The notes beneath the pieces were generated by a model, which did no database searches, was not told the origin of the DNA, and saw only the letters and a list, made by a program, of their open reading frames with translations. This document shows, piece by piece, positions 26,392 to 36,092 of a stretch of 64,000 nucleotides of DNA. The stretch covers positions 84,418 through 148,417 of the forward strand of contig CAYGSD010000008.1 in assembly GCA_964352625.1 (NCBI GenBank), in the 5' to 3' direction. The stretch comes from JAAEPI01 sp964352625. GTDB lineage: Bacteria; Bacteroidota; Bacteroidia; Cytophagales; Cyclobacteriaceae. A program made the translations under genes and the position numbers. Each line of letters begins with the position of its first letter. Within the stretch, counting starts at the first letter, position 1.

Positions 26392-27586
26392 ATCTAATAA
26401 GCCTGAACGTTACTTCACTTTCAGTTCCACGCTGAAGGATTCTAAGCGTAACTTTTTTGTCTGGTTTCGATGCAAAAACCGAGGATTCTTCTGTAAAATT
26501 CTTGGCAGTAAGCTCTGTCCCATTTATGGCTAAGACTTGATCGCCGACCTGCAATCCAACTTTAGCAGCTGGTGAATCTTTCTGAACATAGCTGATGAAG
26601 AATTTATCGCCCTCAGGTGTAATCTTAATTCCACTCATGTCAAACTCAAAGGACTTTCCAAACAGTCTGTTTGGTTTCAGGTACAGAGTAGCTCCATGAA
26701 AATCGACAATGAAGTTGAATCGACTTAAGAGTCCCATCCCGACGGATCCCCTATTTTTTCCCTCAAACTGGTCTGAGGTAAACGAAGCAATCGGCTCTTC
26801 AAAGGTGTAAGATCCAATTTGAACGGTTCTGGTTCTGCCAACATTCCCCTTGATTTCTCCACCGCTCCCTCTCCCCAAAGTTGTCTCTACATTCTTGTAT
26901 GGAACGTTGAAAATATTTTCCTTGGAGTCATAAAGAATTGTATGAGGTGCCCCGGTTTTTAGGATAAAATAATCTTCCTGTTCTTCCCAGTTTTGAAAAG
27001 CTGACTTCACAAATACTTTCACCTCTCCATTTTCAAACTTCAAGGGAACAGCATCATAGCCCGTCGGGGGCTTAAAGGAAGCGGGTTCCCAAAGAGTCAT
27101 TACCTGTTTGTCATTGTCAAACTCAACCACAAACCTCCCAAAAAGGTCTCTACCAATTATTCCATGCACCACCGTTTGAGCTGTAGTTGATAGTCCCAGA
27201 AAGTCATATTCCAAGACCATGATCGAATGATTATAGCCAGTTTGAGTTCCATCTCTAAGCTCCAGAAATGCGCCATTTGCCGAATACCCTACTAACGGCC
27301 CATCACTTGTGCTCCCCAGTGAGATCTTCCGAAGGAGCTCCACTCCATAATCTTCTGCCAGCTTTGAACTCGTCAGAATGGTATGCTCGATACTGGTATC
27401 AACAATCACTCTTATTTGCACTTTACCATTAAGCCCCAGAGGTATCGTGATTAAGTTATTATTAATGTTAAAAAACACCTTGGAATAGGTGGAGTCCTGT
27501 GGTAGACTGAATCCAAATTGCTGCCCTCTCGCGGAGGTCATTACAATTCCAATCAATAAAACGGTAAATGCTTTAGACAAACTCAT
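26384..27586 (-). CDS. Retropepsin-like aspartyl protease with PDZ domain, second Asp replaced
   Basis: ATG 27586 gives a signal peptide ending near ARGQ. Two retropepsin-like lobes follow. The first carries VDTSIEHT, where Asp-Thr-Ser can serve as catalytic triad. The second carries ILKTGAPHT, where the usual DTGA has Lys instead of Asp (codon 26959-26961). GRGSGGEIKG and VGMGLLSRF are family landmarks of the second lobe. A PDZ domain (about residues 310-400: GDKFFISYVQKDSPAAKVGLQVGDQVLAING) ends the protein. Without the second Asp it may be inactive, or may work only with a partner. It overlaps the DUF4920 gene tail to tail. Confidence 0.85.
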   Translation of the reverse strand: MSLSKAFTVLLIGIVMTSARGQQFGFSLPQDSTYSKVFFNINNNLITIPLGLNGKVQIRVIVDTSIEHTILTSSKLAEDYGVELLRKISLGSTSDGPLVGYSANGAFLELRDGTQTGYNHSIMVLEYDFLGLSTTAQTVVHGIIGRDLFGRFVVEFDNDKQVMTLWEPASFKPPTGYDAVPLKFENGEVKVFVKSAFQNWEEQEDYFILKTGAPHTILYDSKENIFNVPYKNVETTLGRGSGGEIKGNVGRTRTVQIGSYTFEEPIASFTSDQFEGKNRGSVGMGLLSRFNFIVDFHGATLYLKPNRLFGKSFEFDMSGIKITPEGDKFFISYVQKDSPAAKVGLQVGDQVLAINGTELTAKNFTEESSVFASKPDKKVTLRILQRGTESEVTFRLIRFI

Positions 27587-27704
27587 GGTCAAACTGGTTT
27601 TCGCTGAATTAAAGTTATTCAAAATATCAAAGACACCTAGTTGACATTTTAAAATTCAATTCCCCCCACTTTAATTTTTCGTTAACAATTACTTCACATT
27701 TCTT

Positions 27705-27712
27705 TATTTTTG
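27705..27712 (+). promoter_or_regulatory. -7 promoter box before the 48-aa ORF and pcrA
   Basis: TATTTTTG is a perfect TAnnTTTG match, 12 nt before ATG 27725. No TTG was found at the -33 distance. Confidence 0.55.
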
Positions 27713-27724
27713 ACCGGAAGAAAA

Positions 27725-27871
27725 ATGGCGCTGACCTTGAATCAAGAAACCACCGTAGAAAAAAAGAAAAGCAAAAAGCTTTCTCGATTCTGGCTCGCTT
27801 TAGAAATCGTTCTTTTCATCTGCTTTCTGGCGTTTATTATTCTGAACTATCATTTTGAGTTCGTCTCCTAA
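27725..27871 (+). CDS. 48-residue single-pass membrane protein
   Basis: The ORF encodes a polar, Lys-rich N-terminus (VEKKKSKKLS), one hydrophobic helix of about 20 residues (FWLALEIVLFICFLAFIIL) and a short tail. The basic residues before the helix predict the N-terminus inside. It lies 34 nt ahead of the pcrA start and right behind a good -7 box, so it is probably the first gene of that transcript. I do not know a family. Alternatively the region is simply the pcrA leader. Confidence 0.65.
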   Translation: MALTLNQETTVEKKKSKKLSRFWLALEIVLFICFLAFIILNYHFEFVS

Positions 27872-27905
27872 CCAGAAAAACCTAAGGCTAAGGTAGATTT
27901 GCTGG

Positions 27906-30176
27906 ATGTCCCAAGATCTCAACCTCTCCTACCTCGACGAACTAAATCCACCTCAAAAAGAAGGCGTCCTAACCACCGAAGGGCCTTGCATGCTTATAGC
28001 TGGTGCGGGTTCAGGAAAAACCAGAGTTCTAACCTATCGAATCGCTCACCTCATAAGCGAACACAATGTTGATCCATTCAACATTATGTCACTGACGTTT
28101 ACTAACAAAGCGGCGGCCGAAATGCGCCACAGGATTGAGAGTATTGTTGGCAATGAAGCTCGAAATCTTTGGATGGGTACGTTTCACTCGGTTTTTGCAC
28201 GTATTCTCCGTGCCGAAGCTTCCAAACTTGGCTACCCAAGTAATTTCACCATATACGATACCGATGACTCTAAACAGCTCATCAAGCAAATCGTGAAGCA
28301 ATTCAATCTGGATGACAAAATCTATAAACCCAACGTGGTTTATAATCGCATTTCAGCAGCTAAGAACAGGTTAGTCTCTTGGATGGATTACCAAAATAAT
28401 CCAATCTATATGGAGGATGATGTCGCTAATCAGCGGCCAGAAATGGGAATGATTTATGAAACCTATGTAAAGCGATGTTTCAAATCAGACGCCATGGATT
28501 TCGACGATCTGCTTTTCAACACAAATGTCCTTTTTCAGGAACATTTGGATGTTCTTAATAAATATCAGCAGCGATTCCATTACGTGCTCATTGATGAGTT
28601 TCAGGACACGAATATTTCCCAATATTTGATTGCAAAAAAACTAGCCGCAGTGCGTAGAAATATTTGTGTTGTCGGTGATGATGCACAATCAATCTATGCG
28701 TTTAGAGGTGCAGATATTCAAAACATTCTGAATTTCGAAAAAGACTACCCTGAACTTCAGGTGATCAAACTAGAACAGAATTACCGATCGACGAAAACCA
28801 TAGTGAATGCGGCCAACTCTGTAATTAACAAGAACAGAGCCCAATTGAAGAAGAGCGTTTGGACCGACAATGGGGATGGCGATTTAATCGAGTTGATAAA
28901 GGCCACCTCGGATAACGAGGAAGGTCGCTTGGTGGCCTCCTCTATTTTCGAGACCAAAATGAAGGATCACGCTTCTGAAAATCAGTTTGCCATTCTTTAC
29001 AGAACCAACAGCCAATCACGCTCCATGGAAGAGGCTCTCCGAAGAATGAACATTAAGTATCGAGTAGTGGGTGGATTGTCCTTTTACCAACGAAAGGAAA
29101 TCAAGGATGTCATTGCCTACTTGCGGTACACGGTGAATCCGAATGACGAGCAAGCCATGAGGCGAATCATTAATTATCCTAAAAGAGGAATCGGACCTGG
29201 AACCATTGAAAAACTTGTGGTCACTGCCGCCGAACAAGACAAGCCTCTTTTTGATGTAATGGAAAAAGGGAGTTCCCTCATCGGTGGCAAAGGTGGATCA
29301 CAAGTGGAAGCGTTTGCTACGCTCATCAAAAGCTTCAGGTTATCTGCGGACAAAAAGGATGCGTTCGAATTTGCCACTCAAGTAGCTAAGAGCTCCGGGA
29401 TTCTCAAAGACCTTCACAGCGACAAGTCCATAGAAGGAATGAGTCGGTATGAAAACGTACAAGAATTACTTAACGCCATCAAAGAATTCACAGATGATGC
29501 TGAGCGAGAAGACAAAAGCATATCCGCTTTTCTGCAGGATGTGGCACTTCTCACCGATGAGGACAGAAATGCCAAATCCGATGAAGCGGTGACACTTATG
29601 ACCGTGCACATGGCTAAAGGATTGGAATTTCCATATGTGTACATTGTAGGGCTTGAAGAAGACCTCTTTCCATCCCAAATGATGCTCAGCTCCAGAGCTG
29701 ATTTGGAGGAAGAAAGAAGGCTTTTTTATGTAGCCATCACCCGCGCCAAAAAGAAACTCTTTTTTAGTTATGCGCTAAACCGATACCGATTTGGTCGACT
29801 GAAAAATTGTGATCCAAGTAGATTTTTGGATGATGTCGATCCTCAATTCATTCATGTTACAAGGAAGTTTAGACCAAAGGAAAATGTAATAGAGACCCCT
29901 AACTACAGCACCAAGAGTTTCGTGCAAAATGTGAAACGAGATGCATCACAAAGAAAATTCACCAAACAGACCAACCACACCCCATCTCCAGACTTTCAGC
30001 CAAGCAATCCGGAACTCCTAGAACCTGGAAACAAGGTAGAGCACCCAAAATTTGGATTCGGGACAGTCACGGCATTGGACACAAACGGATCTAACAAAAA
30101 GGCCAAAGTGAATTTTGATAAGGCTGGAGAAAAAACCCTGCTTTTGAGTTTCGCTAAGCTTCGGATCTTGGATTAA
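27906..30176 (+). CDS. pcrA: UvrD/PcrA/Rep-type DNA helicase
   Basis: A 756-residue superfamily 1A 3'-5' helicase used in repair and removal of proteins from DNA. Seen are the Q motif LNPPQKEGV (13-21), Walker A AGAGSGKT (32-39), motif II DEFQDT, motif III GDDAQSIYAFRGA, motif IV EQNYRST, motif V VTLMTVHMAKGLEFP and motif VI EERRLFYVAITRAKK. The C-terminal GNKVEHPKFGFGTVTAL is the small RNA-polymerase-binding tail typical of PcrA. It is complete and normal. pcrA is the better label than uvrD because of that tail, but naming varies. Confidence 0.93.
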   Translation: MSQDLNLSYLDELNPPQKEGVLTTEGPCMLIAGAGSGKTRVLTYRIAHLISEHNVDPFNIMSLTFTNKAAAEMRHRIESIVGNEARNLWMGTFHSVFARILRAEASKLGYPSNFTIYDTDDSKQLIKQIVKQFNLDDKIYKPNVVYNRISAAKNRLVSWMDYQNNPIYMEDDVANQRPEMGMIYETYVKRCFKSDAMDFDDLLFNTNVLFQEHLDVLNKYQQRFHYVLIDEFQDTNISQYLIAKKLAAVRRNICVVGDDAQSIYAFRGADIQNILNFEKDYPELQVIKLEQNYRSTKTIVNAANSVINKNRAQLKKSVWTDNGDGDLIELIKATSDNEEGRLVASSIFETKMKDHASENQFAILYRTNSQSRSMEEALRRMNIKYRVVGGLSFYQRKEIKDVIAYLRYTVNPNDEQAMRRIINYPKRGIGPGTIEKLVVTAAEQDKPLFDVMEKGSSLIGGKGGSQVEAFATLIKSFRLSADKKDAFEFATQVAKSSGILKDLHSDKSIEGMSRYENVQELLNAIKEFTDDAEREDKSISAFLQDVALLTDEDRNAKSDEAVTLMTVHMAKGLEFPYVYIVGLEEDLFPSQMMLSSRADLEEERRLFYVAITRAKKKLFFSYALNRYRFGRLKNCDPSRFLDDVDPQFIHVTRKFRPKENVIETPNYSTKSFVQNVKRDASQRKFTKQTNHTPSPDFQPSNPELLEPGNKVEHPKFGFGTVTALDTNGSNKKAKVNFDKAGEKTLLLSFAKLRILD

Positions 30177-30281
30177 GTGCCTAAATAAAAACCTTCAAAT
30201 TCCTCTATAGAAAGCTCCATTTCTCCGGCTTCATACAATTAATGTCCAATAGAATTAATAGTGATTTATCTTTCCGCTGCA

Positions 30282-31940
30282 ATGGGAAGACAGAAGGTAC
30301 GCTATGATGAAATTTTGCCTGAGAAAAGCCAATGGCCAATTGTCAAGCTCTCGGAAAACAGGCAGGAATTTATTGAGTCGGTAACAAAGCAAACATTTGA
30401 TGAACTCAATAAGTCGGGCTTGACTCCAAGAGAACTTTTGGAAACCACCTTATACAAGGAAAAAATTCGAATGAGAGCTAATCCTTGGAAAGTGGATCCA
30501 AAGGATGACAAAAGCTTTTGGAATGGCGTCAGCTCACAGCTTTCGGATTATGAACAGCTAGAAGGAAAAGAAAGAAGTGAGAAAGAAAGTGCTCTGCTCA
30601 TTAAAATCATAGACCGATACGGTTTCGAAATTGCCGGAAACTTCAAAAAAACCTATTATCGCTTTGCTCGGGCGTTTGTCACATTCGGTTTCGCTCGTTT
30701 ATTGAATGCCGCAAGAGTCAAAGGTTTCAGAGCCATATTTAGCCGCCAGCTAGACCTTCAAGATAAGATTCACGTGGTAGGTGAAACGGAGCATATCAGA
30801 GAGCTGGCCCGACGTGGAACAGTCGTGATGGTCCCCACCCATTTCAGCAACCTCGACAGTATATTGATTGGCTGGGTGATACAACATTTGGGACTTCCAG
30901 CTTTCATTTATGGTGCCGGACTGAACCTCTTCAATATTAAGATCCTTGCCTACTTCATGAATAGCCTTGGCGCCTATAAAGTGGATCGAAGAAAAAGGAA
31001 TCCTATTTATTTAGAGACACTCAAAAATTACTCAAAGTATGCACTCATGGAAGGAGCACATAGTTTGTTCTTCCCTGGTGGCACAAGATCGAGATCAGGT
31101 GAAATCGAAAAGACATTAAAGCTTGGCCTTCTGGGAACGGCAATAGAAGCTCAGCGTGCACTTTTTCAATCTGGTAGCGAAAAGAAGATTTTTATTGTCC
31201 CCGTGGTAATCAACTATCATTTCACTTTGGAGGCTCCTGCTCTCATACGAGAGCACTTGAAGAAAACAGGGCAAGAGCGATTTTACCAAGAGGCTGATGA
31301 GTTTACAAACTCTTACAAAATGGCCACTTTCATGCTCAAATTCTTCACAAAGGGTTCGGACATTTCAGTGAGCATTGGCAAAGGAATGGACGTGCTCGGC
31401 AACTATGTGGACATGGAAGGCAACAGTCTTGATATGAAAGGGAATCCCATTCACACCAAGGACTATTTCATAAGTGATGGCACGGTAAATATGAATACCC
31501 AACGTGAGAACGAGTATGTGCGGATTTTGTCGGGTCGAATTGTGGAAGAGTATCACAAATACAACCGGGTGTTTGCAAGTCATTTGGTGGCATACACAGC
31601 CTTCAAAATGCTCGAAAGAAAGAACCCCACTCTTGATTTGTATGCCGTTCTTCGGCTTGGAGATGAAGACTTAGAATTGGACTATGAAGAATTCAAGGAA
31701 GCTTACAAACTACTGAGGGATCACATCATTGAACTGAACAAGAAAGGAAAAGTAGACGTGGCAGATCATATGCGAGAGCGAGCCACAATCTCTATAAATG
31801 ACGGACTGGCGAATGTAGGGATGTATCATGCCCAGCGACCACTTGTACACAAGGGTGATAAAATCATCATCCAAGACACGAATACACTTTATTACTATCA
31901 CAATCGCATGGAGGGCTATGGTCTTGAAAAATTCATCTAG
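30282..31940 (+). CDS. PlsB-like glycerolipid acyltransferase
   Basis: I choose ATG 30282 over GTG 30261 because a near-perfect -7 box (TATCTTTC, 30267-30274) lies between them. The acyltransferase motif I is THFSNLDS with His187 and Asp192 (HxxxxD). FFPGGTRSRSG stands for the usual FPEGTRS and VPVVINYHFTLEAP for motif IV. The large, soluble, 552-residue form resembles PlsB-type glycerol-3-phosphate acyltransferases. The downstream gene gpsA, which makes glycerol-3-phosphate, overlaps it by 23 nt. This supports action at the first step of phospholipid synthesis. Confidence 0.85.
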   Translation: MGRQKVRYDEILPEKSQWPIVKLSENRQEFIESVTKQTFDELNKSGLTPRELLETTLYKEKIRMRANPWKVDPKDDKSFWNGVSSQLSDYEQLEGKERSEKESALLIKIIDRYGFEIAGNFKKTYYRFARAFVTFGFARLLNAARVKGFRAIFSRQLDLQDKIHVVGETEHIRELARRGTVVMVPTHFSNLDSILIGWVIQHLGLPAFIYGAGLNLFNIKILAYFMNSLGAYKVDRRKRNPIYLETLKNYSKYALMEGAHSLFFPGGTRSRSGEIEKTLKLGLLGTAIEAQRALFQSGSEKKIFIVPVVINYHFTLEAPALIREHLKKTGQERFYQEADEFTNSYKMATFMLKFFTKGSDISVSIGKGMDVLGNYVDMEGNSLDMKGNPIHTKDYFISDGTVNMNTQRENEYVRILSGRIVEEYHKYNRVFASHLVAYTAFKMLERKNPTLDLYAVLRLGDEDLELDYEEFKEAYKLLRDHIIELNKKGKVDVADHMRERATISINDGLANVGMYHAQRPLVHKGDKIIIQDTNTLYYYHNRMEGYGLEKFI

Positions 31941-32955
31941 ACCGGTAGGAGTGATCGGAGCAGGTAGCTTTGGCACTGCTATCGCGAATCTGCTTGCGAA
32001 AAATACGGATAACATATTGTTGTACGTCCGTGATCCTGAAAAATGGAAGGACATGACTGAGACTCGAATCAGTTCAGGGCAGAAACTTTCAGACAAAATC
32101 AAACCAATAAATTCCTACGATCAACTGGGAGAATGTCATGTGATTTTCCCTGCAGTCCCTTCATCGGCATTTAGAAAAATGATGCAGGATTTATCCCCGC
32201 ATTTAAGACCGTACCATATCATCATCCATGGCACCAAAGGATTTGACCTAACCAACCCCAAAAATGAGCCGCTTAGCCGAGAACATGTGAAAACCATGAG
32301 CGAAGTGATCAAAGAGGAAAGTTCAGTATTGAGGGTTGGGTGCATGGCTGGGCCAAATCTTGCCAAAGAAATTGCGGAAGGAAAGCCAGCTGCCACCGTA
32401 GTTGCGTCACAATTTGATGAAGTGGTAGAGATTGGCCAAAAACTTCTGAGGAATGATAATTTTCTGGTTTATGGAGGTAGAGATCTTAAGGGAACTGAGC
32501 TTTGCGGTATCCTAAAAAACATTATCGCTATTGGAGCCGGACTTGTTTCAGGGCTCGGGTTGGGTGAAAATTCCAAGGCATTATTGATAAGTCGCGGCTT
32601 GGTCGAAATGATTTATATCGGCAAAAAATTTGGCGCTGATGTGAAGCCATTTCTTGGTCTAGCGGGTGTTGGAGATTTGATTGCGACCTGTGGGTCCACG
32701 AAAAGTCGGAATTTCTCCGTTGGTGAAAAACTGGCTCAAGGCCTAAAGATTGATCAAATTCTAACCAAAATGGAAGAGGTAGCAGAGGGCGTGAAGACTA
32801 TCCAGATCGTGCATCAGCTATCCGATGTGTACGGCTACCGATCCATTATCACCGACATGCTCTACAAGATTATCTTTCAGGACTTGTCCATTCCGGAGGC
32901 GCAGAATCTGCTCATGAAACTTCCGTTCCGTCAAGAGGTAGAATTTTTGGATTGA
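31918..32955 (+). CDS. gpsA: NAD(P)-dependent glycerol-3-phosphate dehydrogenase
   Basis: Makes sn-glycerol-3-phosphate from dihydroxyacetone phosphate for phospholipids. From ATG 31918 the protein has VGVIGAGSFGTAIA (Rossmann motif 14-21), IIHGTKGF, CMAGPNLAKE and the catalytic-lysine segment GTELCGILKNIIAIG, with a C-terminal helical domain containing AGVGDLIATC. The longer frame from 31828 lies in the acyltransferase gene and adds no signal. The 23-nt overlap with that gene implies coupled translation, which fits the shared pathway. Confidence 0.93.
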   Translation: MVLKNSSRPVGVIGAGSFGTAIANLLAKNTDNILLYVRDPEKWKDMTETRISSGQKLSDKIKPINSYDQLGECHVIFPAVPSSAFRKMMQDLSPHLRPYHIIIHGTKGFDLTNPKNEPLSREHVKTMSEVIKEESSVLRVGCMAGPNLAKEIAEGKPAATVVASQFDEVVEIGQKLLRNDNFLVYGGRDLKGTELCGILKNIIAIGAGLVSGLGLGENSKALLISRGLVEMIYIGKKFGADVKPFLGLAGVGDLIATCGSTKSRNFSVGEKLAQGLKIDQILTKMEEVAEGVKTIQIVHQLSDVYGYRSIITDMLYKIIFQDLSIPEAQNLLMKLPFRQEVEFLD

Positions 32956-33001
32956 CAAGTCCAATTGTCCCGAAACGTACAAAAGAAATTTTAAAAGGCA
33001 T

Positions 33002-33028
33002 TTGCTCAAACTATCCCAATTATCTTTG
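33002..33028 (+). promoter_or_regulatory. Promoter of trxA
   Basis: TTTG at 33001-33004 and the perfect -7 box TATCTTTG at 33021-33028, with a 16-nt spacer after the TTG. It lies 38 nt before the trxA ATG and excludes the upstream TTG start at 33043 only weakly. Confidence 0.65.
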
Positions 33029-33066
33029 CGTTCCAATATCACTTGTTACAATCAAAAAGTACACGA

Positions 33067-33390
33067 ATGTCAAAACCATTAGAAATAACAGACAGTAATT
33101 TCAACGACGTATTAAATTCGGATCAGCCAGTATTGGTTGATTTTTGGGCCGAATGGTGTGGTCCATGTAAGATGATCGGACCTGTTGTGGAAGAGTTAGC
33201 AGCAGATTATGAAGGAAAAGCTGTAATTGGTAAGGTAGATGTGGATGCAAATCCAGAAGTTTCTGCTAAATTTGGAATACGCTCTATCCCAACACTCTTA
33301 GTTTTCAAAAACGGAGAGATCGTGGATAAGCAAATTGGAGCCGTACCCAAAGCAGTTCTGAGCGACAAGCTCGATGCGCAATTGGCGTAG
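33067..33390 (+). CDS. trxA: Thioredoxin
   Basis: A 107-residue cytosolic thioredoxin that reduces protein disulfides. The active site WCGPC (Cys31, Cys34) lies in the normal VDFWAEWCGPCKMIGPV context, and the cis-proline loop IRSIPTLLVFKNG is present. There is no signal peptide with this start. It has its own promoter and terminator, so it is monocistronic. Confidence 0.96.
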   Translation: MSKPLEITDSNFNDVLNSDQPVLVDFWAEWCGPCKMIGPVVEELAADYEGKAVIGKVDVDANPEVSAKFGIRSIPTLLVFKNGEIVDKQIGAVPKAVLSDKLDAQLA

Positions 33391-33416
33391 TAGACTGTTT
33401 TTTCATAGTGAGTGAG

Positions 33417-33445
33417 ACCCGGATGCAATGCATTCGGGTTTTTTT
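33417..33445 (+). terminator. Intrinsic terminator of trxA
   Basis: A 10-bp stem (33417-33426 with 33430-33439, one G-U pair), a 3-nt loop and a run of seven T (33439-33445). It ends 15 nt before the CotH gene start. Confidence 0.9.
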
Positions 33446-33459
33446 ATGGTAAATTGTTT

Positions 33460-34869
33460 ATGGCTAAAAAATTCAAAATGTCTCGACTATATCCTTATCT
33501 GTTCGCCCTTCTTTTTACCGCTTCTTGCGGGGACAAGGATATCAACAACAATAAAAATGGAAATTCGAAAGATCCCAACTTCGCTGTGGATATTGGAGCC
33601 AGTCAGATTCCATACGTAGTGATTGATACCGATGAAGGCATAGTAAATGAACCAAAAGTAGGCGCTTTACTTCAAGTCTATGTTGAAAAGGAACTGGTTC
33701 AAGAACAACGAATAGGAATTGAATACAGAGGATCTACATCCTATAGACTTTCAGATAAAAAATCATTCGGAATAGAGGCATGGGATGCTGCAGGCAATGA
33801 TTTGGATGTTTCCTTCTTCGGAATGCCAGCAGAAGAAGATTGGATTCTTAATGGACATGTCGTCAATAGCTCTGAAATATGGGACCCTTCTATGATGCGA
33901 CACCTTCTGGCCTATGAGTTGTATCGCAACATGGGCAACTATTCCAGCAGAACCCAGCTCGTCGAACTAGAAGTAAACGGAACATACTTGGGTGTTTACG
34001 TTTTCATGGAAAAATTGAAAAGGGATAATAACAGAATTGCAATTTCCAAACTTGAAGCTACGGATAGTGATATCACCGGTGGCTATGTTTTGAAAATAGA
34101 CAAAACCACTGGTGAAAATTGGGAAGATGACGCCAAGTATACGGCCATCAATAGCTTCAGATCTAGATACAACACGCAGGGAGACGTCTTACTAGGGCCT
34201 CCGTATGGTTCAAAATTCGGTGAAGAAACCTACTTTCTCTACGACTACCCCAAAGCAATCGAAATAACTGCCGATCAAAAGAATTACATCAGTGGGTACA
34301 TAGATGATTTTGAGGCTGCCCTCTTGGCTGATGATTTTGAAAATGAAAATCGTACCTATACCGACTACATAGATGTCAGAAGTTTCGTTGATCTGTTCAT
34401 CATTAATGAGCTCTGCCGAAATGTTGATGGCTATAGGTTGAGCACTTTCCTATACAAGGACAAAGGTGGAAAACTCAATGTTGGCCCACCGTGGGATTTT
34501 AATATTGGTTTTGATTACGGTGATGGACGTGTAGCGTGGGATGATTGGGTAATCAATTATAATACTAGCAATGGAAGTGATGCCTGGCTCATACATTTTT
34601 GGTGGCCGAGACTCCTAGAGGATCCAGTTTTCAGGTCTGCCGTAAAAACTCGTTGGGAAAGTCTAAGATCAAGTGTGCTAAGCGACGCATCTATCATCAA
34701 TGAAATTGATCAGCATGCTGATTATCTGATTGAGAACTTAGCAGTGGAAAGGAATTATGCAAAATGGGATCCCAATGGAATGGTGAACTACTCGACTAGC
34801 ATCGAAAGTTTGAAAGCATTCTTGGATTTTCGCGCTGACTGGATGGATGCCGAGATCGCAAACTTCTAA
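33460..34869 (+). CDS. CotH-kinase-family lipoprotein
   Basis: Signal peptide with lipobox FTASC; starts at 33460 or 33478 are both possible. The mature protein has an N-terminal beta domain (IPYVVIDTDEG) and a CotH-like kinase domain: GIEYRGSTSYRLSDKKSFGIE, EEDWILNG, GGYVLKIDK and the metal-binding GPPWDFNIGFDYGD. CotH proteins phosphorylate spore-coat proteins in Bacillus; in Bacteroidota they are exported and their targets are unknown. It follows a terminator, so it needs its own promoter, which I could not find. Its stop overlaps that of ald (CTAA). Confidence 0.85.
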   Translation: MAKKFKMSRLYPYLFALLFTASCGDKDINNNKNGNSKDPNFAVDIGASQIPYVVIDTDEGIVNEPKVGALLQVYVEKELVQEQRIGIEYRGSTSYRLSDKKSFGIEAWDAAGNDLDVSFFGMPAEEDWILNGHVVNSSEIWDPSMMRHLLAYELYRNMGNYSSRTQLVELEVNGTYLGVYVFMEKLKRDNNRIAISKLEATDSDITGGYVLKIDKTTGENWEDDAKYTAINSFRSRYNTQGDVLLGPPYGSKFGEETYFLYDYPKAIEITADQKNYISGYIDDFEAALLADDFENENRTYTDYIDVRSFVDLFIINELCRNVDGYRLSTFLYKDKGGKLNVGPPWDFNIGFDYGDGRVAWDDWVINYNTSNGSDAWLIHFWWPRLLEDPVFRSAVKTRWESLRSSVLSDASIINEIDQHADYLIENLAVERNYAKWDPNGMVNYSTSIESLKAFLDFRADWMDAEIANF

Positions 34870-36092
34870 ATTCTGGCGGCCATCAGCAGGTTTAAGTCCT
34901 TGTAAGGGATGTTGAACTTTTTGGCCAAGCCAAGATTTGTCAAACTACCACGGTAGGTGTAAACACCTTTTCTAAACCAGGGATTTACATAAATCATATC
35001 ATCCATTCCCCCCTCTTCACCTATTCGTAAGACGATAGAGGTCAGGATGTTAGAGATAGCAATAGAGGCCGTCCTGGCCACCCTCGAAGCAATATTCGGC
35101 ACGCAGTAGTGAATAACCCCATACTTCTCAAAGACAGGTTTGATGTGGCTCGTCATTTCAGATGTTTCCACGCATCCTCCTTGATCGATGCTTACATCAA
35201 TTATTACCGCTCCCTGCTTCATCATCTGCACCATTTCTTCCGTGATCACGCATCGACTTCTCCCCTTTTCAGGTCGCAGAGCACCAATGAGCACATCTGC
35301 ATCCTTGACCGAATCCGTGAGTGCGGCATGATCAAATGTGGACGTGTACACCTGATGACCAAGCGTCTGTTTTATTCTCCTGAGCTTATAAATGTGATCG
35401 TCGAAAATCCGTATATCAACGCCCAATCCAAGCGCGGCTCTGGCAGCAAATTCTGACACAGTCCCCGCTCCGATTATCATTACCTTGGTTGGTGGAACTC
35501 CAGTCACGCCTCCTAAAATCACTCCCTGCCCCTTGTTTGGGCTCGCTAGATATTCGCCTGCTATCTGAAGTACCGTGCTACCGGCAATCTCACTCATGGC
35601 CCTTACCAGCGGCAACCCACCCACTTTGTCTTCCAGAAATTCATAGCCGATTGCGGTTGTCCTCTTTTTACAAAGTGCCTCAATAAACGATACCGACTGA
35701 CTCCCGCCCTGAAAAGCCGACACGAGTGTCCCAGATGGTTTCAACAGTTCCGTCTCTTTAGAGGACGGTGGTTCAACCTTCAACAATATGTCTGTGCTAA
35801 AAACTCGGGGCACATCATCGGTGATTTCACCACCTGCCTCGCTATACTGGGTGTCAGAGTAGCCTGCCGAAACGCCCGCCCCTCGCTGAACTAAAACATT
35901 GTGACCATTCGCCACCAATACTTGCACGGCTTCTGGCTTCAGCGCCACGCGATTTTCTTGATTGGAATTTTCTACAGGAAGCCCAATGTTTAACTGGTTA
36001 TTACTCTTGCGAATTTTCGCAGGTGCCTCCTGAGGATAAAGGCTTTGCTCCTTGGCCAGCTGCTCAAATCCCCTAATTTCCTTCTTTGCCAT
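34866..36092 (-). CDS. ald: Alanine dehydrogenase
   Basis: Catalyses reversible NAD-dependent deamination of L-alanine to pyruvate. The N-terminal domain carries the ENRVALKPEAV motif with the conserved Arg and Lys that bind pyruvate. The NAD domain has VMIIGAGTVSEFAA, and the C-terminal half carries VIIDVSIDQGGCVETS and HYCVPNIAS..ART, all typical of the ald/PntA family. An N-terminal extension of about 30 residues precedes the core. It overlaps tsaE by 20 nt. The ald-tsaE-porX order is one I recall from other Bacteroidota. Confidence 0.88.
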   Translation of the reverse strand: MAKKEIRGFEQLAKEQSLYPQEAPAKIRKSNNQLNIGLPVENSNQENRVALKPEAVQVLVANGHNVLVQRGAGVSAGYSDTQYSEAGGEITDDVPRVFSTDILLKVEPPSSKETELLKPSGTLVSAFQGGSQSVSFIEALCKKRTTAIGYEFLEDKVGGLPLVRAMSEIAGSTVLQIAGEYLASPNKGQGVILGGVTGVPPTKVMIIGAGTVSEFAARAALGLGVDIRIFDDHIYKLRRIKQTLGHQVYTSTFDHAALTDSVKDADVLIGALRPEKGRSRCVITEEMVQMMKQGAVIIDVSIDQGGCVETSEMTSHIKPVFEKYGVIHYCVPNIASRVARTASIAISNILTSIVLRIGEEGGMDDMIYVNPWFRKGVYTYRGSLTNLGLAKKFNIPYKDLNLLMAARI

